From positions 906,962,808 through 907,026,807 of the forward strand of contig CM066033.1 in NCBI GenBank assembly GCA_033557465.1: DNA of 64,000 nt, in the 5' to 3' direction. Of the stretch, positions 42,141 through 54,964 are shown piece by piece. Every line of letters begins with the position of its first letter. Positions within the stretch are counted from its first letter, which is position 1. Both the position numbers and the translations under genes were made by a program. The notes beneath the pieces were generated by a model. The model made no database searches, was not told the origin of the DNA, and was given only the letters and a program-made list of their open reading frames with translations. This DNA comes from Ichthyophis bannanicus (taxonomy: Eukaryota > Chordata > Amphibia > Gymnophiona > Ichthyophiidae).

Positions 42141-44117
42141 AAAGAATTTGAGAAGGAATTTGGGAATTTGGGAATTTGAGAAGAAACTTGCTACGGAAGC
42201 AAAAACACGAAATAAAGACTTTTTCAAGTACATTCGTAGCAAAAGGCCTGTGAGAGATTCAATTGGACCATTAGATGATAGAGGGGTAAAAGGGGCAGTA
42301 AGAGGAGACAAGGCTATAGCAGAGAGACTGAATGAATTCTTTGCTTCGGTCTTTACTGAGGAAGATGTAGGGATGTTACCCAAGACTGAAGTGGTATTTA
42401 AAGGTGATACTGCAGAGGAATTGAGAGAAATATCGCTACACCGGGAAGATATATTACAACTATTTGATAAACTGAATAGTAGCAAATCACCTGGACCGGA
42501 TGGTATACATCCCAGAGTGTTGAAAGAACTGAAATATGAGATTGCAGACCTGCTATTGGTAATCTGTGAACTTTCATTAAAATCATCTGTAATAACTGAA
42601 GATTGGAGGGTCGCCAACGTAACACCAATTTTTAAAAAGGGTTCCAGGGGTGACCCGGGAAATTACAGACCGGTGAGCCTGACGTCAGTAACAGGGAAAA
42701 TGGTAGAAACCATCATAAAGAACAAAATTACACAGCATGTAGATAGTCATGGCCTAATGGGAGACAGCCAACATGGCTTTAGACAAGGAAGATCTTGTCT
42801 TACTAATCTGATATGTTTTTTTGAAGGTGTGCATAAACAGGTAGACAAAGGTGAGTCGGTTGATATAGTGTATCTGGACTTTCAGAAAGCTTTTGACAAG
42901 GTCCCCCATCAGAGACTTTTGGCGAAGCTAAAAAGTCATGGGATAGGAGGCAGTGTACTATTGTGGATCGGGAACTGGTTAAAAGATAGAAAGCAGAGGG
43001 TAGGGCTAAATGGCCAATATTCCCAATGGAAAAAGGTGAATAGTGGAGTACCCCAGGGATCTGTACTGGGTCTGTTACTTTTTGACATATTCATAAATGA
43101 CCTGGAAAAGGGAATAACTAGTGAGGTTATCAAATTTGCAGATGACACAAAACTGTTTAAAGTTGTTAAAACCCAAGAGGATTGTGGAAAACTGCAGGAG
43201 AATCTGGATAAATTGGAAGACTGGGCATCCAAATGGCAGATGAAATTTAATGTGGACAAGTGCAAAGTTATGCACTTAGGAAAGAACAACCCACACTATA
43301 GTTACACGATGCAAGGCTCCACATTAGAAACCACCACCCAGGAAAAAGATTTAGGAGTCATCGTGGATAACATGTTAAAACCCTCCGCGCAGTGTGCAGC
43401 GGCGGCCAAGAATCAAATAGAATGCTAGGTATCATAAGGAAAGGGATGGAGAATAAAACAAAGGATATTATAATGCTTCTGTATCGCTCCATGGTACGAC
43501 CGCACCTTGAATATTGTGTGCAATTCTGGTCACCGTATCTTAAAAAGGACATAGCGTTATTAGAAAAAGTACAGAGAAGAGCCACCAAATTGGTGAAGGG
43601 GATGGAAGGCTACTCCTATGAAGAGAGGCTAAAAAGGTTAGGGCTCTTTAACCTGGAAAAGAGACGGCTGAGGGGAGATATGATAGAGGTCTATAAATTA
43701 ATGAAGGGAGTGGAACGGATAAACGTGGATCAATTGTTTACGCTATCAGAATATAGAAAGACTAGGGGACATGTAATGAAGCTACAGGGTAAACTATTTA
43801 AGACAAATAAGAGAAAATATTTTTTCACTCAACGTGTAATCAAACTCTGGAATCTGTTACCGGAGGATGTAGTAAGGGCTGTTAGTATAGCTGGGTTTAA
43901 AAAAGGTTTGGACAAGTTCCTGGAGGAAAGGTCCATAAACCACTATTAAAAAGGGACCCAGGATATCAATGCTTGACCCAGTACAAGCATTGTGGAACCT
44001 GTGTCTTTTGGGGATATTGCTAGGTACGTAAGACCTAGATTGGCCACTGTTGGAAACAGGATACTGGGCTTGATGGACCTCGGTCTGACCCAGTATGGCA
44101 TGTCTTATGTTCTTAGC
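42141..44117 (+). mobile_element. CR1-like LINE, 5'-truncated, recent
   Basis: Begins in the linker before RT (EFEKKLATEAKTRNKDFFKY) and runs to the family 3' end (GACCCAGTATGGCATGTCTTATGTTCTTA). Its coding part has a single frameshift. The 5' junction shows three copies of GGAATTTG (42150-42180). High similarity to the copy at 58787-61619 shows recent activity of the family. Confidence 0.9.
42160..43949 (+). pseudogene. CR1-like ORF2 (RT and C-terminal domain), one frameshift
   Basis: First frame (to 43428): SKSPGPDGIHPRVLKELKYE, FKKGSRGDPGNYRPVSLTSV, QHGFRQGRSCLTNLI, DIVYLDFQKAFDKVPH (motif A), SGVPQGSVLGLLLFDIFIND (motif B) and IKFADDTKLFKVV (motif C). A one-base change in AAKNQIEC shifts it to the frame of 43392-43949: [10 protein letters not shown], then [20 protein letters not shown] and the terminal [10 protein letters not shown]. 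It would carry out target-primed reverse transcription. The upstream endonuclease is absent. Confidence 0.9.
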
Positions 44118-44559
44118 TAGGGAGTTGAGTAGTGGGGAATGAATGGCTGGGTGACTGGTAGCATGGAACATGGTGTAAGAGTCCCCACTGTGCTCCCTGA
44201 GACAAACCACTGGGAACCAGCATCAAGTACCTATGATTAATGAATGGGGTGGGTGGGGGGGGGAGAAGGGGGCATAAATGTTGGGTATGTATACCTATGA
44301 TCATTGACTGGAGACGTTAAGTATATTATATGTACAAAGATGGTTGTAATCACTGTTGAGTTCTCAATAAAAAGATTTCTACAAAACCTTGTTATACCAC
44401 CATATACATGAGCTGGTATCTCAGCAGTTTGCAATAAAAGATAATAAGAACAGAAAAGAAAGGAACTCCATAAAATTATAAAAGGAAGAATATAGGAAAA
44501 GACAGATATAGAAGCAAAAGTAAAGCATAAAGAAAATCAAAACATACATGAGAAAGTGG
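44118..44559 (+). other. Possible L1-type 3' tail; otherwise nothing
   Basis: A word GTTGAGTTCTCAATAAAAAGATT near 44357-44385, followed by CTACAAAACC, looks like a LINE 3' UTR with a polyadenylation signal, but there is no coding sequence to support it. A G-run lies at 44249-44263. Confidence 0.3.
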
Positions 44560-47120
44560 AGAAAACATGTTATCTCTGTGCCCCCTGCTCTAAGAAGGCC
44601 TGTTCAAAATAGTGGCATTTGAGAGCTGCTTTGAATTTTTTCATGAGGATTACAAGCGGATGTAGTCAGGTGGTAATGAATTTCATAGGTAAGGGACTAG
44701 GAAATAAAAGGCAGAATGGTGAGTGGATTGATATCTGGCCCATTGGACTGAGGGGAGAACCAAAAGGTTTGTTTTTTTTTACCTAAGGGACCTTGCTTGG
44801 CAGTACGGAATCAAAAGAGAGGAGCGATAAACAGGAAAAAGCTCTATGTACAAAAAACAGTGTCTTAAAGTGGAAATGGAAGGAAAGAGGCAACCAATGA
44901 TGTTTATGCACTAGTGGAGACACATGATCATATCTTGACGCATTGGACAGAAGTCTAACAGCAGTGTTTTGAACTAGCTGTATTTTTTTTGAAATTGTTG
45001 GTTTGGAGAACACAATAGACAATATTGTAGTACTCCAATTTAAAGGTGACTAATACATGAATCAAGCTGTGGAGTGAAAAGGTGGTCAAGTAAGGCTTGA
45101 TTTTTCAAATTTGCCAGAGAGAAGAATGCAGAACACACTACATTAGAAACATGGGAGTCAAAGGAAAGAGACTGATCAAAAGTAACAACTAACTAGATGA
45201 AAGAAGTGATCAGAGGTATGGGAACACCAGCAATGGATGATTGGGCCTAAGGACAGGTGGCAGAATTTGAGATCCAGAGGGCCTAAGATTTGGATAGATT
45301 CAACTTTAGGTGTTGTGACTCCAACCAGGAAGCTACGAACCAAGACAGTTGTTCAGAGGAGAGAGATTTGGATACAAAAATGATGAATAAAATGTCAGAA
45401 GAATATCATCAGCATAGTAGAACCCACTAATCCCGACATCCTTAGCAAGAGTTGTGAAAGGGCAAGGAAGATACTGAAAAGTGAGGAGGAAAGAATCGAA
45501 CCTTGGAACACCACAAGACAGAGGCAAAGTCTGGGAATATAAGTTAGAACCTGTAAGAACCTTAAACAAGTGGTCTTGAAGAAAGGAAGCAACCCAATTG
45601 TACTATATACTGAATCTTTGATACCTATCTCCAATAGATGTTATAGTAACAAGGAATGATTGACGATATTGAAAGCTGGGGTATAGTCGAGATAATTAAC
45701 ATGGGCTTATGCTGATCTAAGTTATTATGAGCTCACTCAAAAGGGCAGTTACAGTGGATTCGGTTATAAGTCCTTTTCTGAAACTGGAATGAAGTCAGAT
45801 GGACTCATGGTTGATTTCAGAGCATGTAGGAGCCTAACAGAAGAGCCCAGAGTATGAAGGTTAAATGGAGACCAAGGACTTCCTAAATCACTGGATGAAT
45901 TTTGATTCCAAAGAGAGAGTTGAGGGTCAGGCGGTAGACTAACAATGATTCTAACAGAAAAGGTGGAGGTAATAGCTAAGACTTTAGAAGGAAATTGGCC
46001 ATTGTGTCAGGGGAAGGGCTTTGAGCTGAAGAGAGGCCTTGCTGTGTTCACATCCACAAGGAAAAAAGTGAGGAAAGTGTTCTGGCCTTACTGGCACTAG
46101 TTTCCAGTCTATTAGAGAAGTAATCCCTTTTTTGCAATTTTGATCAGGTTTTTGTAATGATGGAGATGATCCTTAAGACAGGACAAAGTAGCAGGGCATC
46201 TAGATTTCCTCCATTCACATTCTGCCCTGTGGAGCTGTTTAAGCAAACACAAGCCAGGGTGAAACCAGGGCTGGCAGCGTCTAACTGAAATAGAGGCTGG
46301 GTGTAGTGGCGCGATTTCATCTAAGTAGGCGTGAAGAGTATAGCTCTAAGTGAACACCTGATTGTCTAGGTGTAGATTTAGAAAATCTGGCAAAAAATAA
46401 CGGTCTAAGGGGGGGTAAGGATTTTAGAAAATGTCTCTGTAGGTGGTACATGATAGTTCAGATGATACGGACAAATGAAGTGGCACAGGAAGAGTCTTAT
46501 GAAAAATGAGCAGAAAATGGCCAGTCCAAGAAAAGGGAGTTGTGCAAGTAGTGGAAATGCTATTGATAATTGAATCTGAGGAAAATATAAGATCAAGCCA
46601 GTATCCAGAAAAATGGGTAGGAAAGTTAACGTAGTGAGACAAACCTAGGTCAGAGATATAAGCTAAGAAAAGTGAGGTCTTGGATTGGGGAGGATCATCA
46701 GCATGGATATTAATGTCGCCTAGTAATAATAGGTTCAGAAAGTGAATGGTAGAATCAGATAAAGAAGAGTAAAAAAACCCCAAGCTGCAGCATCTGAACT
46801 GGGGAGGGGTGAAAGGAAAATGACAAACAGGAGACTCTTATGAGAGCTTCTGCATAGGCCAGAAAGCTATCATTGCACTGAGTAACTGAGAGGGGGGAGG
46901 AGAAAAGGAGAGCAAGCCCATCCCCACAACAAGAGGGCCAATGACAAGAGATAAGGGAATAATCTGATGGTAATGCCTGGAGAAGATACCCCTCCTCTCC
47001 ATGTTTTAGCCACATCTTTGTGAGACACAGTAATGAGAGTTTATGATCAAGTAAGATATCATGAATGAAAACCTTTTTAGATCTAAGCGACCTGGTATAC
47101 AGTAGCCCTATGGCTAATTT
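44560..47120 (-). mobile_element. L2-like LINE, degraded
   Basis: In minus orientation: endonuclease N-terminus near 47100-46800 (LCLTKMWLKHGEEG; SCCGDGLALLFSS), endonuclease core at 46783-46424 (LLLLGDINIHADDP; YWLDLIFSS), RT at 45634-45333 (GISGFYYADDILLTF) and C-terminal domain at 45022-44783 (IQLVQNTAVRLLSNASRYDH, HHWLPLSFHFHFK). Order and motifs fit L2/Rex-type LINEs. All frames are broken. Both limits are approximate. Confidence 0.78.
44783..47100 (-). pseudogene. L2-like ORF2 remnant (endonuclease-RT)
   Basis: Frames at 46755-47150, 46424-46783, 45333-45634 and 44783-45022 together trace a single endonuclease-RT protein with stops and frameshifts between pieces. Motif C (YADD) is preserved; motif A was not located. 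The start is lost in the CA repeat. Confidence 0.72.
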
Positions 47121-47122
47121 CG

Positions 47123-47720
47123 ATGAACATGCACATGCACACGCACACATCCATCCATCCCCCCTCTATGCATAAGCACATATACCCATTTCTCCTTAAG
47201 TATGTATACATGCACACACACACACACACCCATCTACTCTCTATGCACATGCACACATACGCATTCCTCCTTAGGCATGCACACACACACATGCATCCAC
47301 TCTCTATGCACATGCACACATACCCATTCCCCCTTACGCATGCACATGCACACATACACACACACACATGCATCCACTCTCTATGCACATGCACACATAC
47401 GCATTCCCCCTTAGGCATGCACACACACACACACACACACACATGCATCCACTCTCTATGCACATGCACACATACGCATTCCCCCTTAGGCATGCACATG
47501 CACACATACACACACACACATGCATCCACTCTCTATGCACATGCACACATACGCATTCCCCCTTAGGCATGCACACACACACACACATGCATCCACTCTC
47601 TATGCACATGCACACATACACACACACACACACATGCATCCACTCTCTATGCACATGCACACATACCCATTCCCCCTTACGCATGCACATGCACACACAT
47701 CCATCTACTCTCTATGCACA

Positions 47721-47751
<31 letters not shown>

Positions 47752-48185
47752 GCATCCACTCTCTATACACATGTACACATACCCATTCCCCCTTACACAT
47801 GTGCATACACATATACACACACATCCATCCACTGTCTATGCATGAGCTCACTTACCCTTTCCCTCTTACACATGCACACACACGCACACACATCCAACCA
47901 CTCACTATGCACCTATACAAATACTCGTTCCCCCTTACGCATGCACTTGCACACAGACACACAACCATCTACCCGCTTACACATGCACCTGCATACAGCT
48001 ATCCATACCTATGCACACATGCACAACATCCACACATGCATGTGCCCACACACACAAACCATCCACCTTCCCATATATGCGCTTGAGCTTGCATGCACAT
48101 ACACACAAAAATACTCTCTACCCACTCTCACATGTGTTCGCAGACACACACACACGCACAGCCCTCACCCCCTCCACACACACAC
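47123..48185. repeat. CA-rich minisatellite / compound microsatellite
   Basis: Irregular tandem units with a core 'tgcatccactctctatgcac' followed by ATGCACACATACGCATTC, CCCCTTAGGCATGCACAC and a variable (AC)n run. About a dozen units are seen, decaying to the right after 47900. Long open frames on both strands (His/Thr-rich or Cys/Val-rich) are artefacts of the repeat. The alternating purine-pyrimidine (CA)n and GCAC-type runs favour Z-DNA and slippage. Confidence 0.88.
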
Positions 48186-49535
48186 TGAAAATAGAGCAAA
48201 TATCCACACAAAACCATTCACAGAGGAGCACCATAACCCCTACTTTCTTAACAAGATGGGCTTTTTTATGTCTCTTCACAAACAGTTCCCCACCAACATG
48301 CAGGAGTTTGTAAATGGAGGAAGGGAAATGCGCCATTTGGTCACACTATACTGTGCACTTTTCAACTTGTTTTTAACAACGGAATATAGAAGAGAACCTG
48401 AAGAGTTCTATGTGTGTTACATAGAGTAAGGTATGCCAGAGCACCAGTATAGTGGGTGACAATTTAGTTTCAACACAACAAACAAGAAGTTAGTAAGGGG
48501 CTCTCAAGCAGACCAATATACCTGTATCCACATACAAAGCTTCTCTGCACATCCAAGTCACATCAGCTAGTCTCTCCAGGACAGGCTGGGCTGTTTCACA
48601 AACTCAACAAAGACAGTACACAGGCACAGACTCCTGCTTTCAGTATGTCCTTGACTAGTCAAAATCCTAAACTCAGGCCATACCAGTGAATCCTATGAAG
48701 AAAATCTTATGCACAATATTCTTGACGGACATAAAATTAGGGAGGGGAAAGAACCTTATCTTAAAGGTGATAGATAAACATACCAAACCAGTTCAGAAGG
48801 GTGTAAGTCTCTGCAGCCAAAGACAGCCTCTCCACAAAACAGCTATGTAGAGAGAAGGGCCTCTAAATGCACGAAGAGTAGTGAAAGATGGGCCGCCTAC
48901 CCTTCCCAAAGGCTCACACAGAACAATAGGCCTCCCCCACCCCAAGCCAATGCACCAATTAAGATTCACTCTAGAGGTTAAATTATATTTGTCAGTCACA
49001 ATAACGACCTTTATTTAGAAAACACAAAGTAGATCTGCAAGGGAAACAACTTCTAGATGCTCTAAGTTATTTCTCTGCCTACTCTAAAGGCAGGGATTCT
49101 ATGTAGGGTCCAATAGCTGTCCTAATTTTATGTGGCTCAGCTATCCGGAGAACAGCTGAATATTGCCGCTGTCTGGATAGCTGTGCCAGTCAACTTTGAA
49201 CCCAGATATTCAGCACTGGAGGATATCTGCATTCTGGCACTAAGTAGCTGGTTTCAGTTTTACCCACAGCAGTCAAGCACTTTAAAACCGATGTCGTCAT
49301 GAGTGGAATATCGAGCCCATAATGTACAATTCATTAATATGCATTATGCATGGCATAGCTTTTGCCTTCTTCAAGCAGTTCCACATAAGGTAAATCACAG
49401 ATTTAGATTACAAAGCTACTGGAGAGCCCCCACCAACAATTTATCAATTAATGTGCAGCAACAAAACCTTGACTTTTGCAGGTCTAATTAGGCTTCATCA
49501 ATGGAAACACTTATTGATGGGCATATATATATATA
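48186..49535. other. No gene recognised
   Basis: No coding signal, RNA gene or clear TE boundary that I can support. A short TATATATA run lies at about 49523-49536, next to the hAT left end. Confidence 0.4.
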
Positions 49536-51964
49536 GTGGGGTAGGCATTTATCCCATTAATAACACAATTAACTTTTTAAAGATTTAATGCACCCAGAAT
49601 CAATTAAAAATTTTGAATTGCCCCATAGAGTTACTGATTGCAACAAATTTTAACATGCTGGGGCATGAGGCATGGACACCTTACCATTAGCCACTCTCTA
49701 TTCTGGTGCTCCAGAGCCCATAAAACTGCACCAAATCTGAGCAGAAATAAATGGAAGGTGAACTGTGCCAGGCAAAGCACTGTCATTGCTAAGCAGCTCC
49801 ACTGTTCATCAAGGGGGTTACCTGGTAACAACAGTCATTTAAATTGCTCCTGTGTATTTTTCAGAGGCCCATCAATGCTGGAAAAGACAGAGCTCCAAAA
49901 TGCAAGTGGCCATGTCGGTGCCTAGAGTGTTGGCATGGAGATGGGTCTGCTTGGGGAGCTGTTCCTGACACACAAAGTGGTGAAGTCTTTTCTGCAGCAC
50001 GGATCTTGGGGTGTTTGGGGTTAGTGCTTGCTATGCTGCGGTGTCTGTTTAGGGCTGCCGGTGTGTGTGGACTTAGTGCTAGCCTTAAAGGGACAGCATT
50101 TACTGAGTGGTTGTGCTGCAGCCTGCACTGTGCTGTGCTGTTTATGGTTTGTGTTTATTCCATAGGTTCATTTGTTTTTGCAAAGCAAACTTAGGTCTCC
50201 GGGTGTTTTTAACTTCGTTTGCTGCAATTTTCTATGTCCCAATTGGCAGAGGTAAATGTTCTTCCAAGGATAAATGGCAGAAAGGGGCAATTTCTTCTGA
50301 AACATACCACCATGGTGTGTAAGTATTGCAAGAAAGAATTGAAATGCCATTCTAGTCTCACGATTCTACACTACCATCTTAAATCAAAGGATAAGTTTAC
50401 CTTTTCCTTGAGTAATACCACTACAAGTTTTTCAACCATGGCTGCTTCCCAGTCAATGACGTTAGGCTTGGAGTTAGTTATAAAGTCTATCAGCAAAGCC
50501 AAAAGTGATGCAATAAAGGTTGCCATTACACACTAGATTGTGAAGGGCTGCAGGCCATACAATGTAGCTACAGACATGGATCTGCAAGACTTAATGAGAA
50601 TAGTGGTGTATTACGCCGCCCACGAATTGCCCTCAAGAAGAACAATTTGCAGAAAAATAATAAAACTGTTTCAAAGAATAAAAGCTGCAAAACTAGCAAT
50701 GTTGGCAGATGCCAGCCACATAGTAATAACTACAGAATATTGGACATCCATGGCAAATGACAGCTATTTGGGAATCTATACTTATTTTATGAAGAAAGGA
50801 GTCTTAAGGCCATTCACAATTAAAATTTTTAATTTCACTGAACATCATATTTCATCAAATATAGAACAGCACATTAATTTCATGCTGAAGAATGGAACCT
50901 GAGTGAAAAAATTACTTCAGATGGCACAGATATTACCTGCAACCTGCTTAAAGTTACATCATTGTTACCTTATGAGCACATCCTGTGCATTGCACATGCA
51001 TATTCAAATTTTGGTCAGTAATGTGGTTAAAGAAGCCACCATAGAGATTCCTCTTTCCAAGTGCAAGAAGATAATTGGACATTTCAAACAGAGTCCAGGT
51101 AACAGCATTGATTTAAATAGGCACCAAAAATTAGAAGTTTTGCCAGAAGAAAATTTAAGATATTCTCACTTGTTGCACCTAGAATATGCTGTAATGACTT
51201 CTAAAGCATAAGGAGCCAGTCCTTCAGGTACTAGCCAAACAAAAAACTTTATCAAGCTTTTTCCATTCAGTGGCAGATAAAATTGTGAGAGCAAATTGTC
51301 CAAGGTGATGAGTCAGCATACATTGTACGATTCAACTTGGAATGGCTAACTGTCACTTCTGCTCTGGACCAGTAGTTTAAGATACTAACATTTTAAGTCA
51401 CGCTGAATATGAGATGACATGGATTAAGGTGAAAAGATTACTGTCTTCTCCAAATTCATCCACACAGAACAGGGATTATTCTCCTAAAGAGCCAGCCCTA
51501 AAGAAATTGTGTGTTTAATCTATCACCTGACTTGGACAATAAAGACGTGTCACGTACAGATAATGTCGAAACTTAAATTACACACAGGTCAGAATGAGTC
51601 TTATATGGAGAAACAAACATTTTGGAGTGGTGGAAATGCCAGACTTCGGAATATTCTGCCTTATCTGCATTAGTGAGTATATATCTAGGGACACCTACAG
51701 TTCCATAACTGGAAAAGCCATTATGTTTACACAGCTGGTTGAACTGAAGAATTTTGCATTTTTTGGATACATTCCTGTCAAAATGTTTTTTGTTTTCAAA
51801 TATGCCAATAAGAGTTTTTTTCCTACGATCAAGTTGGTTTCTTTATAGAATTCAGTCTTCCATAGCTGAAAAATGATGAAACGATTGTGATTTAATACAC
51901 AATTAAAAATTTTAAGCACATGATGGCTTTCAAACAAAAAGTTTAATTGATGCACACCCTTACT
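49536..51964 (+). mobile_element. hAT-type DNA transposon, degraded
   Basis: Both ends are rich in ATTAA/TTAAT words. The left (GGGGTAGGCATTTATCCCATTAATAAC...) and right (...TTAATTGATGCACACCCTTA) ends are loosely inverted. A transposase remnant with a BED zinc finger lies between them. I could not confirm an 8-bp target duplication, so limits are provisional. Confidence 0.55.
50310..51480 (+). pseudogene. hAT transposase remnant with BED zinc finger
   Basis: Starts at MVCKYCKKELKCHSSLTILH, a BED finger with C-x2-C and H...H. After a stop at 50534-50536 comes LPSRRTICRKIIKLFQRIKA, then IVITTEYWTSMANDSYLGIY (the T-x-W-T-S catalytic-domain block with an Asp). After another stop, CIAHAYSNFGQ and IGHFKQSPGNSIDL match the middle of hAT transposases (ZBED/Charlie type). 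The C-terminal dimerisation region is degraded. It is not part of a host ZBED gene as far as I can see: no splice sites and several stops. Confidence 0.72.
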
Positions 51965-51965
51965 T

Positions 51966-52009
51966 ACAAGATATCCATCTATGCAGATGACATTCTGTTA
52001 TATCCAGGT
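51966..52009 (+). pseudogene. LINE RT scrap with YADD motif
   Basis: Reads KISIYADDILLYP immediately before the Tc1 left end. After the Tc1 the flank may continue the same LINE, but the reading is unclear. Confidence 0.4.
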
Positions 52010-52011
52010 AC

Positions 52012-53570
52012 AATGCCTTGCAAAAATATTCATCCTCTCGGTGTTTGTCCTGTTTTGTCGCATTACAACCTGGAATTAAAATAGTTTTGGGGGTTAGCAC
52101 CATGTGATATACACAACATGCCTACGACTTTGAAGGTATAAAATATCCTTTATTGTGACACAAACAATAATTAAGACAAAAAAACCTGAAATCAGGAGTG
52201 TGCATATGTATTCACCCCCCAAAGTCAACACGTTGAAGAGCCACCTTTTGCTGCAATTACAGCTGCATGTCTCTATTAGCTTAGCACATCTAGCCACTGG
52301 GATTTTCACCCATTCCTCAAGGCAAAACTGTTCCAACTCCATCAAGTTAGATGGGTTGCCTTGGTGTACAGCAATCTTCAAGTCATGCCACAGATTCTCA
52401 GTTGGATTGAGATCTGGACTTTGACTAGGCCATTCCAAGACATTTAAATGTTTTCCTTTAAACCAGCGTTAGCAGTATTTTTAAGGTCATTGGCCTGCTG
52501 GAAGGTGAATCTTCGTCCCAGTCTCAAATCTCTGACAGACTGAAACAGGTTTTCCTCAAGAACTGCCTTGTATTTAGTGCCATCCATCGTTCCTTCGATC
52601 CTGACCAGTTTTCCTGTCCCTGCCAATGAAAAACATCCCCACAGCATGATGCTGCCACCGCCATATTTTACTGTCGGAATGGTGTTCTCGGAGTGATGGG
52701 AAGTGTTGGGTTTGTGCCACACATGGCGCCCAAAAAGTTCAATTTTCGTCATATCTGATCAGAGAACCTTGTTCCATGTGTTTGCCACATGCTGTTGTGC
52801 AAACTCCAATGTGTTTTCTTATTTCTTTCTTTAAGCAATGGCTTTTTTTCTGGCAACTCTTCCATGAAGCCCCAGTCTGTGGAGTGTATGGCTTAAAGTG
52901 GTCCTATGGACAGATACTCCCATCTCCGCTGTGGATCTTTGCAGCACCTTCAGTGTTATCCTTGGTGTCTTTGTAGCATCTCTGATTAATGCCCTCTTTG
53001 CCCGGTCTGTGAGTTTTGGTGGGCAGCCTTCTCTTGTTAGGGTTGTAGTGGTGCCATATTCTTTACATTTTGTTATAATGAATTTAATGGTACTCTGTGA
53101 GATATTCAGAATTTGGGATATATTTTTATAACACAACCCTGATCTATACTTCTGCACAACTTTGTCTCTGACCTGTTTGGAGTGCTCCTTGGTCTTCATG
53201 TTGTTTGCTTAGTGGTGTTGCAGAGTCAGGGACCTTTCAGAACAGGTATATTTATACAGGCATCGTGTGACAGATCATGTGGCACTGATTGCACACAGGT
53301 GGACCCCAATCAACTAATTATGTGACTTCTGAGGTTAATTGGTTGGCTCAGATCTTATTTAGGGGTTTCATAGCACAAGCAATGAATACATATGCACTCA
53401 CAACCTTTCAACTTTTACTTGTTTTTTTATATATACAAGGTATTTTATTGTCATTCCACTACATTAATTTGGTCTATATTACCTAACATCCAAATGAACC
53501 TCCATTTTCATTCCAGGTTGCAACAAAACAGGACAAAAACCAAAGGGATGAATATTTTTGCAAGGCACTG
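52012..53570 (-). mobile_element. Tc1/mariner transposon, 1559 bp
   Basis: Terminal inverted repeats CAATGCCTTGCAAAAATATT (left) and AATATTTTTGCAAGGCACTG (right) are flanked by TA (52010-52011, 53571-53572), the Tc1 target duplication. The transposase runs on the minus strand. Length is typical of vertebrate Tc1-like elements. It inserted into a LINE scrap next to the hAT. Confidence 0.93.
52094..53199 (-). pseudogene. Tc1 transposase, inactivated
   Basis: N-terminal paired-type HTH from MKTKEHSKQVRDKVVQKYRS (53199) through the second HTH (TRITLKVLQ-type text, VHRTTLSHTLHRLGLHGRVA). A break follows near 52830. In a second frame the Asp of the first catalytic position remains (SDMTKIELFG) although the preceding Trp is now TGA. 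GGGSIMLWGCFSLAGTGKL is intact. The second catalytic Asp is lost: FQQANDLKNTA stands where FQQDN is expected. The C-terminal PSQSPDLNPTENLWHDLK is present in a third frame. Cut-and-paste activity is therefore impossible. Confidence 0.9.
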
Positions 53571-53572
53571 TA

Positions 53573-54783
53573 TAGTCTTACTGGCAATGGGTATAGCATA
53601 AAATTCAGACTGCATTTGGACTGTTATCCCCCTTACATATGATATTGTTATTCTTAAATCTTTAGCAGTCCCTGAAAATATTTCACAAGAGAATAAAAAT
53701 TCATTGAACATGCTTTTACTGTATAAGCTGTGACCCAAAATGTAGGTACATTGAATATACATTTCTGGCGGAATCTGGTATGCATTACATACAAATTCAG
53801 GTGGCAGTAGCTGATAAAAATAATGTTTATTTCAATTTACAAAACTATGGTCTCTGATACAGAGAGCAGCAAAAAGAAGAGAGATCTCCCTGCAAAATAT
53901 GCCAGGTAGAAAAAACACAGCAGGGATGAGAAATGGAGTCCAAAGAGCAACGGTGAATTGATCTATTTATTAAAACCCGACACAGCCATGTTTCAGCATG
54001 CATATGCCTGCTTCAAGGGTCATAATGAACAGTGGAGTACAATAAAAGCGGGAAAAGGCAGAAAACACACATGAAGTGTATACTATGGCCGGCATTCCGT
54101 CCCACAAATAGCAGGGTTGGATGTCCTGGTTGGATATCTAACCCACACTCAGCCCCAGAACGCGATTCCATTCCCGGTGCTCCCCACACATACACAGCAT
54201 TTGTGCAGGGAGTACTGGACGTGGGCGGGAGGGGGCAGAGCAAGGGCGGGGCAAGGTGCCAGGACGTAAAGATGCCATTCAGGTTGAGCCTCTGTACCTA
54301 CCCTGCCGCTGATTCCACCCCGATGGTGGAATAAGTCCCATGCACTGCGCCATTCATGGGATACAGCCCCCTGTACCCTAGGCCACCACCGCAGGACAGC
54401 ACCCACTGCCCGATTCAGGTCTTGGGGGCACCCACAGAGGGTTGGGTGGCAGTGTGTCGAGGCACACTCTAGGACAGGCCATTCTGCAATGCCAGCTGGA
54501 TGTGCAAGTGCCATGGTGATGGAACGCCACTGCACCAGCACACCAGGCAGAGTGCTGTGTGGTTTGGATGGACAGATTGCAAGACGGCTCCCACCATGGA
54601 ATCAGGTGGGCTAAGGGCCCAATTTCACAATCGCAAGTATCCCGTGGTTGTGCAATTGGGTACATCTTGGTTCTGTACAAGTTTTAGGAGCCCCAACGGC
54701 CCGGCTGTGCACCGTTTAGAATTGGCCTCCACACCTCTAGCTTCAATTGCTGTGGCAATGTTTTGTCTTGTTCTGTTGGGGGA
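53573..54783. other. No gene recognised
   Basis: No coding signal I trust. The stretch at 53970-54045 (ACACAGCCATGTTTCAGC and GCCTGCTTCAAGGGTCAT) looks like a dispersed repeat, but I cannot name it. Confidence 0.35.
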
Positions 54784-54964
54784 TTTTTTTTTTTTTAAGG
54801 TTTAACAATCTTTATTTTAAACAAAGAAAAGGCATTACAATCAAGTCCACATCAAGGGAGCGAAAGGACCAATAGCAAGATATAACACACAACCATATTA
54901 ACAGAACCGGGCCTGGAATAAAAAAAATTACTAACCCTAAGACTAAGAAAGGAAGTAAAGAAAA

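Noticed and set aside
47123..48429. Open frames of up to 353 codons rich in His/Thr on the plus strand and Cys/Val on the minus strand
   Set aside because: They follow the CA-rich repeat units exactly and have no domain; repeat-driven frames, not genes.
48186..50200. Possible host exons in small plus-strand frames (for example 49638-50194)
   Set aside because: No conserved domain and no splice-site pairs that I could support; ordinary stop-free stretches.
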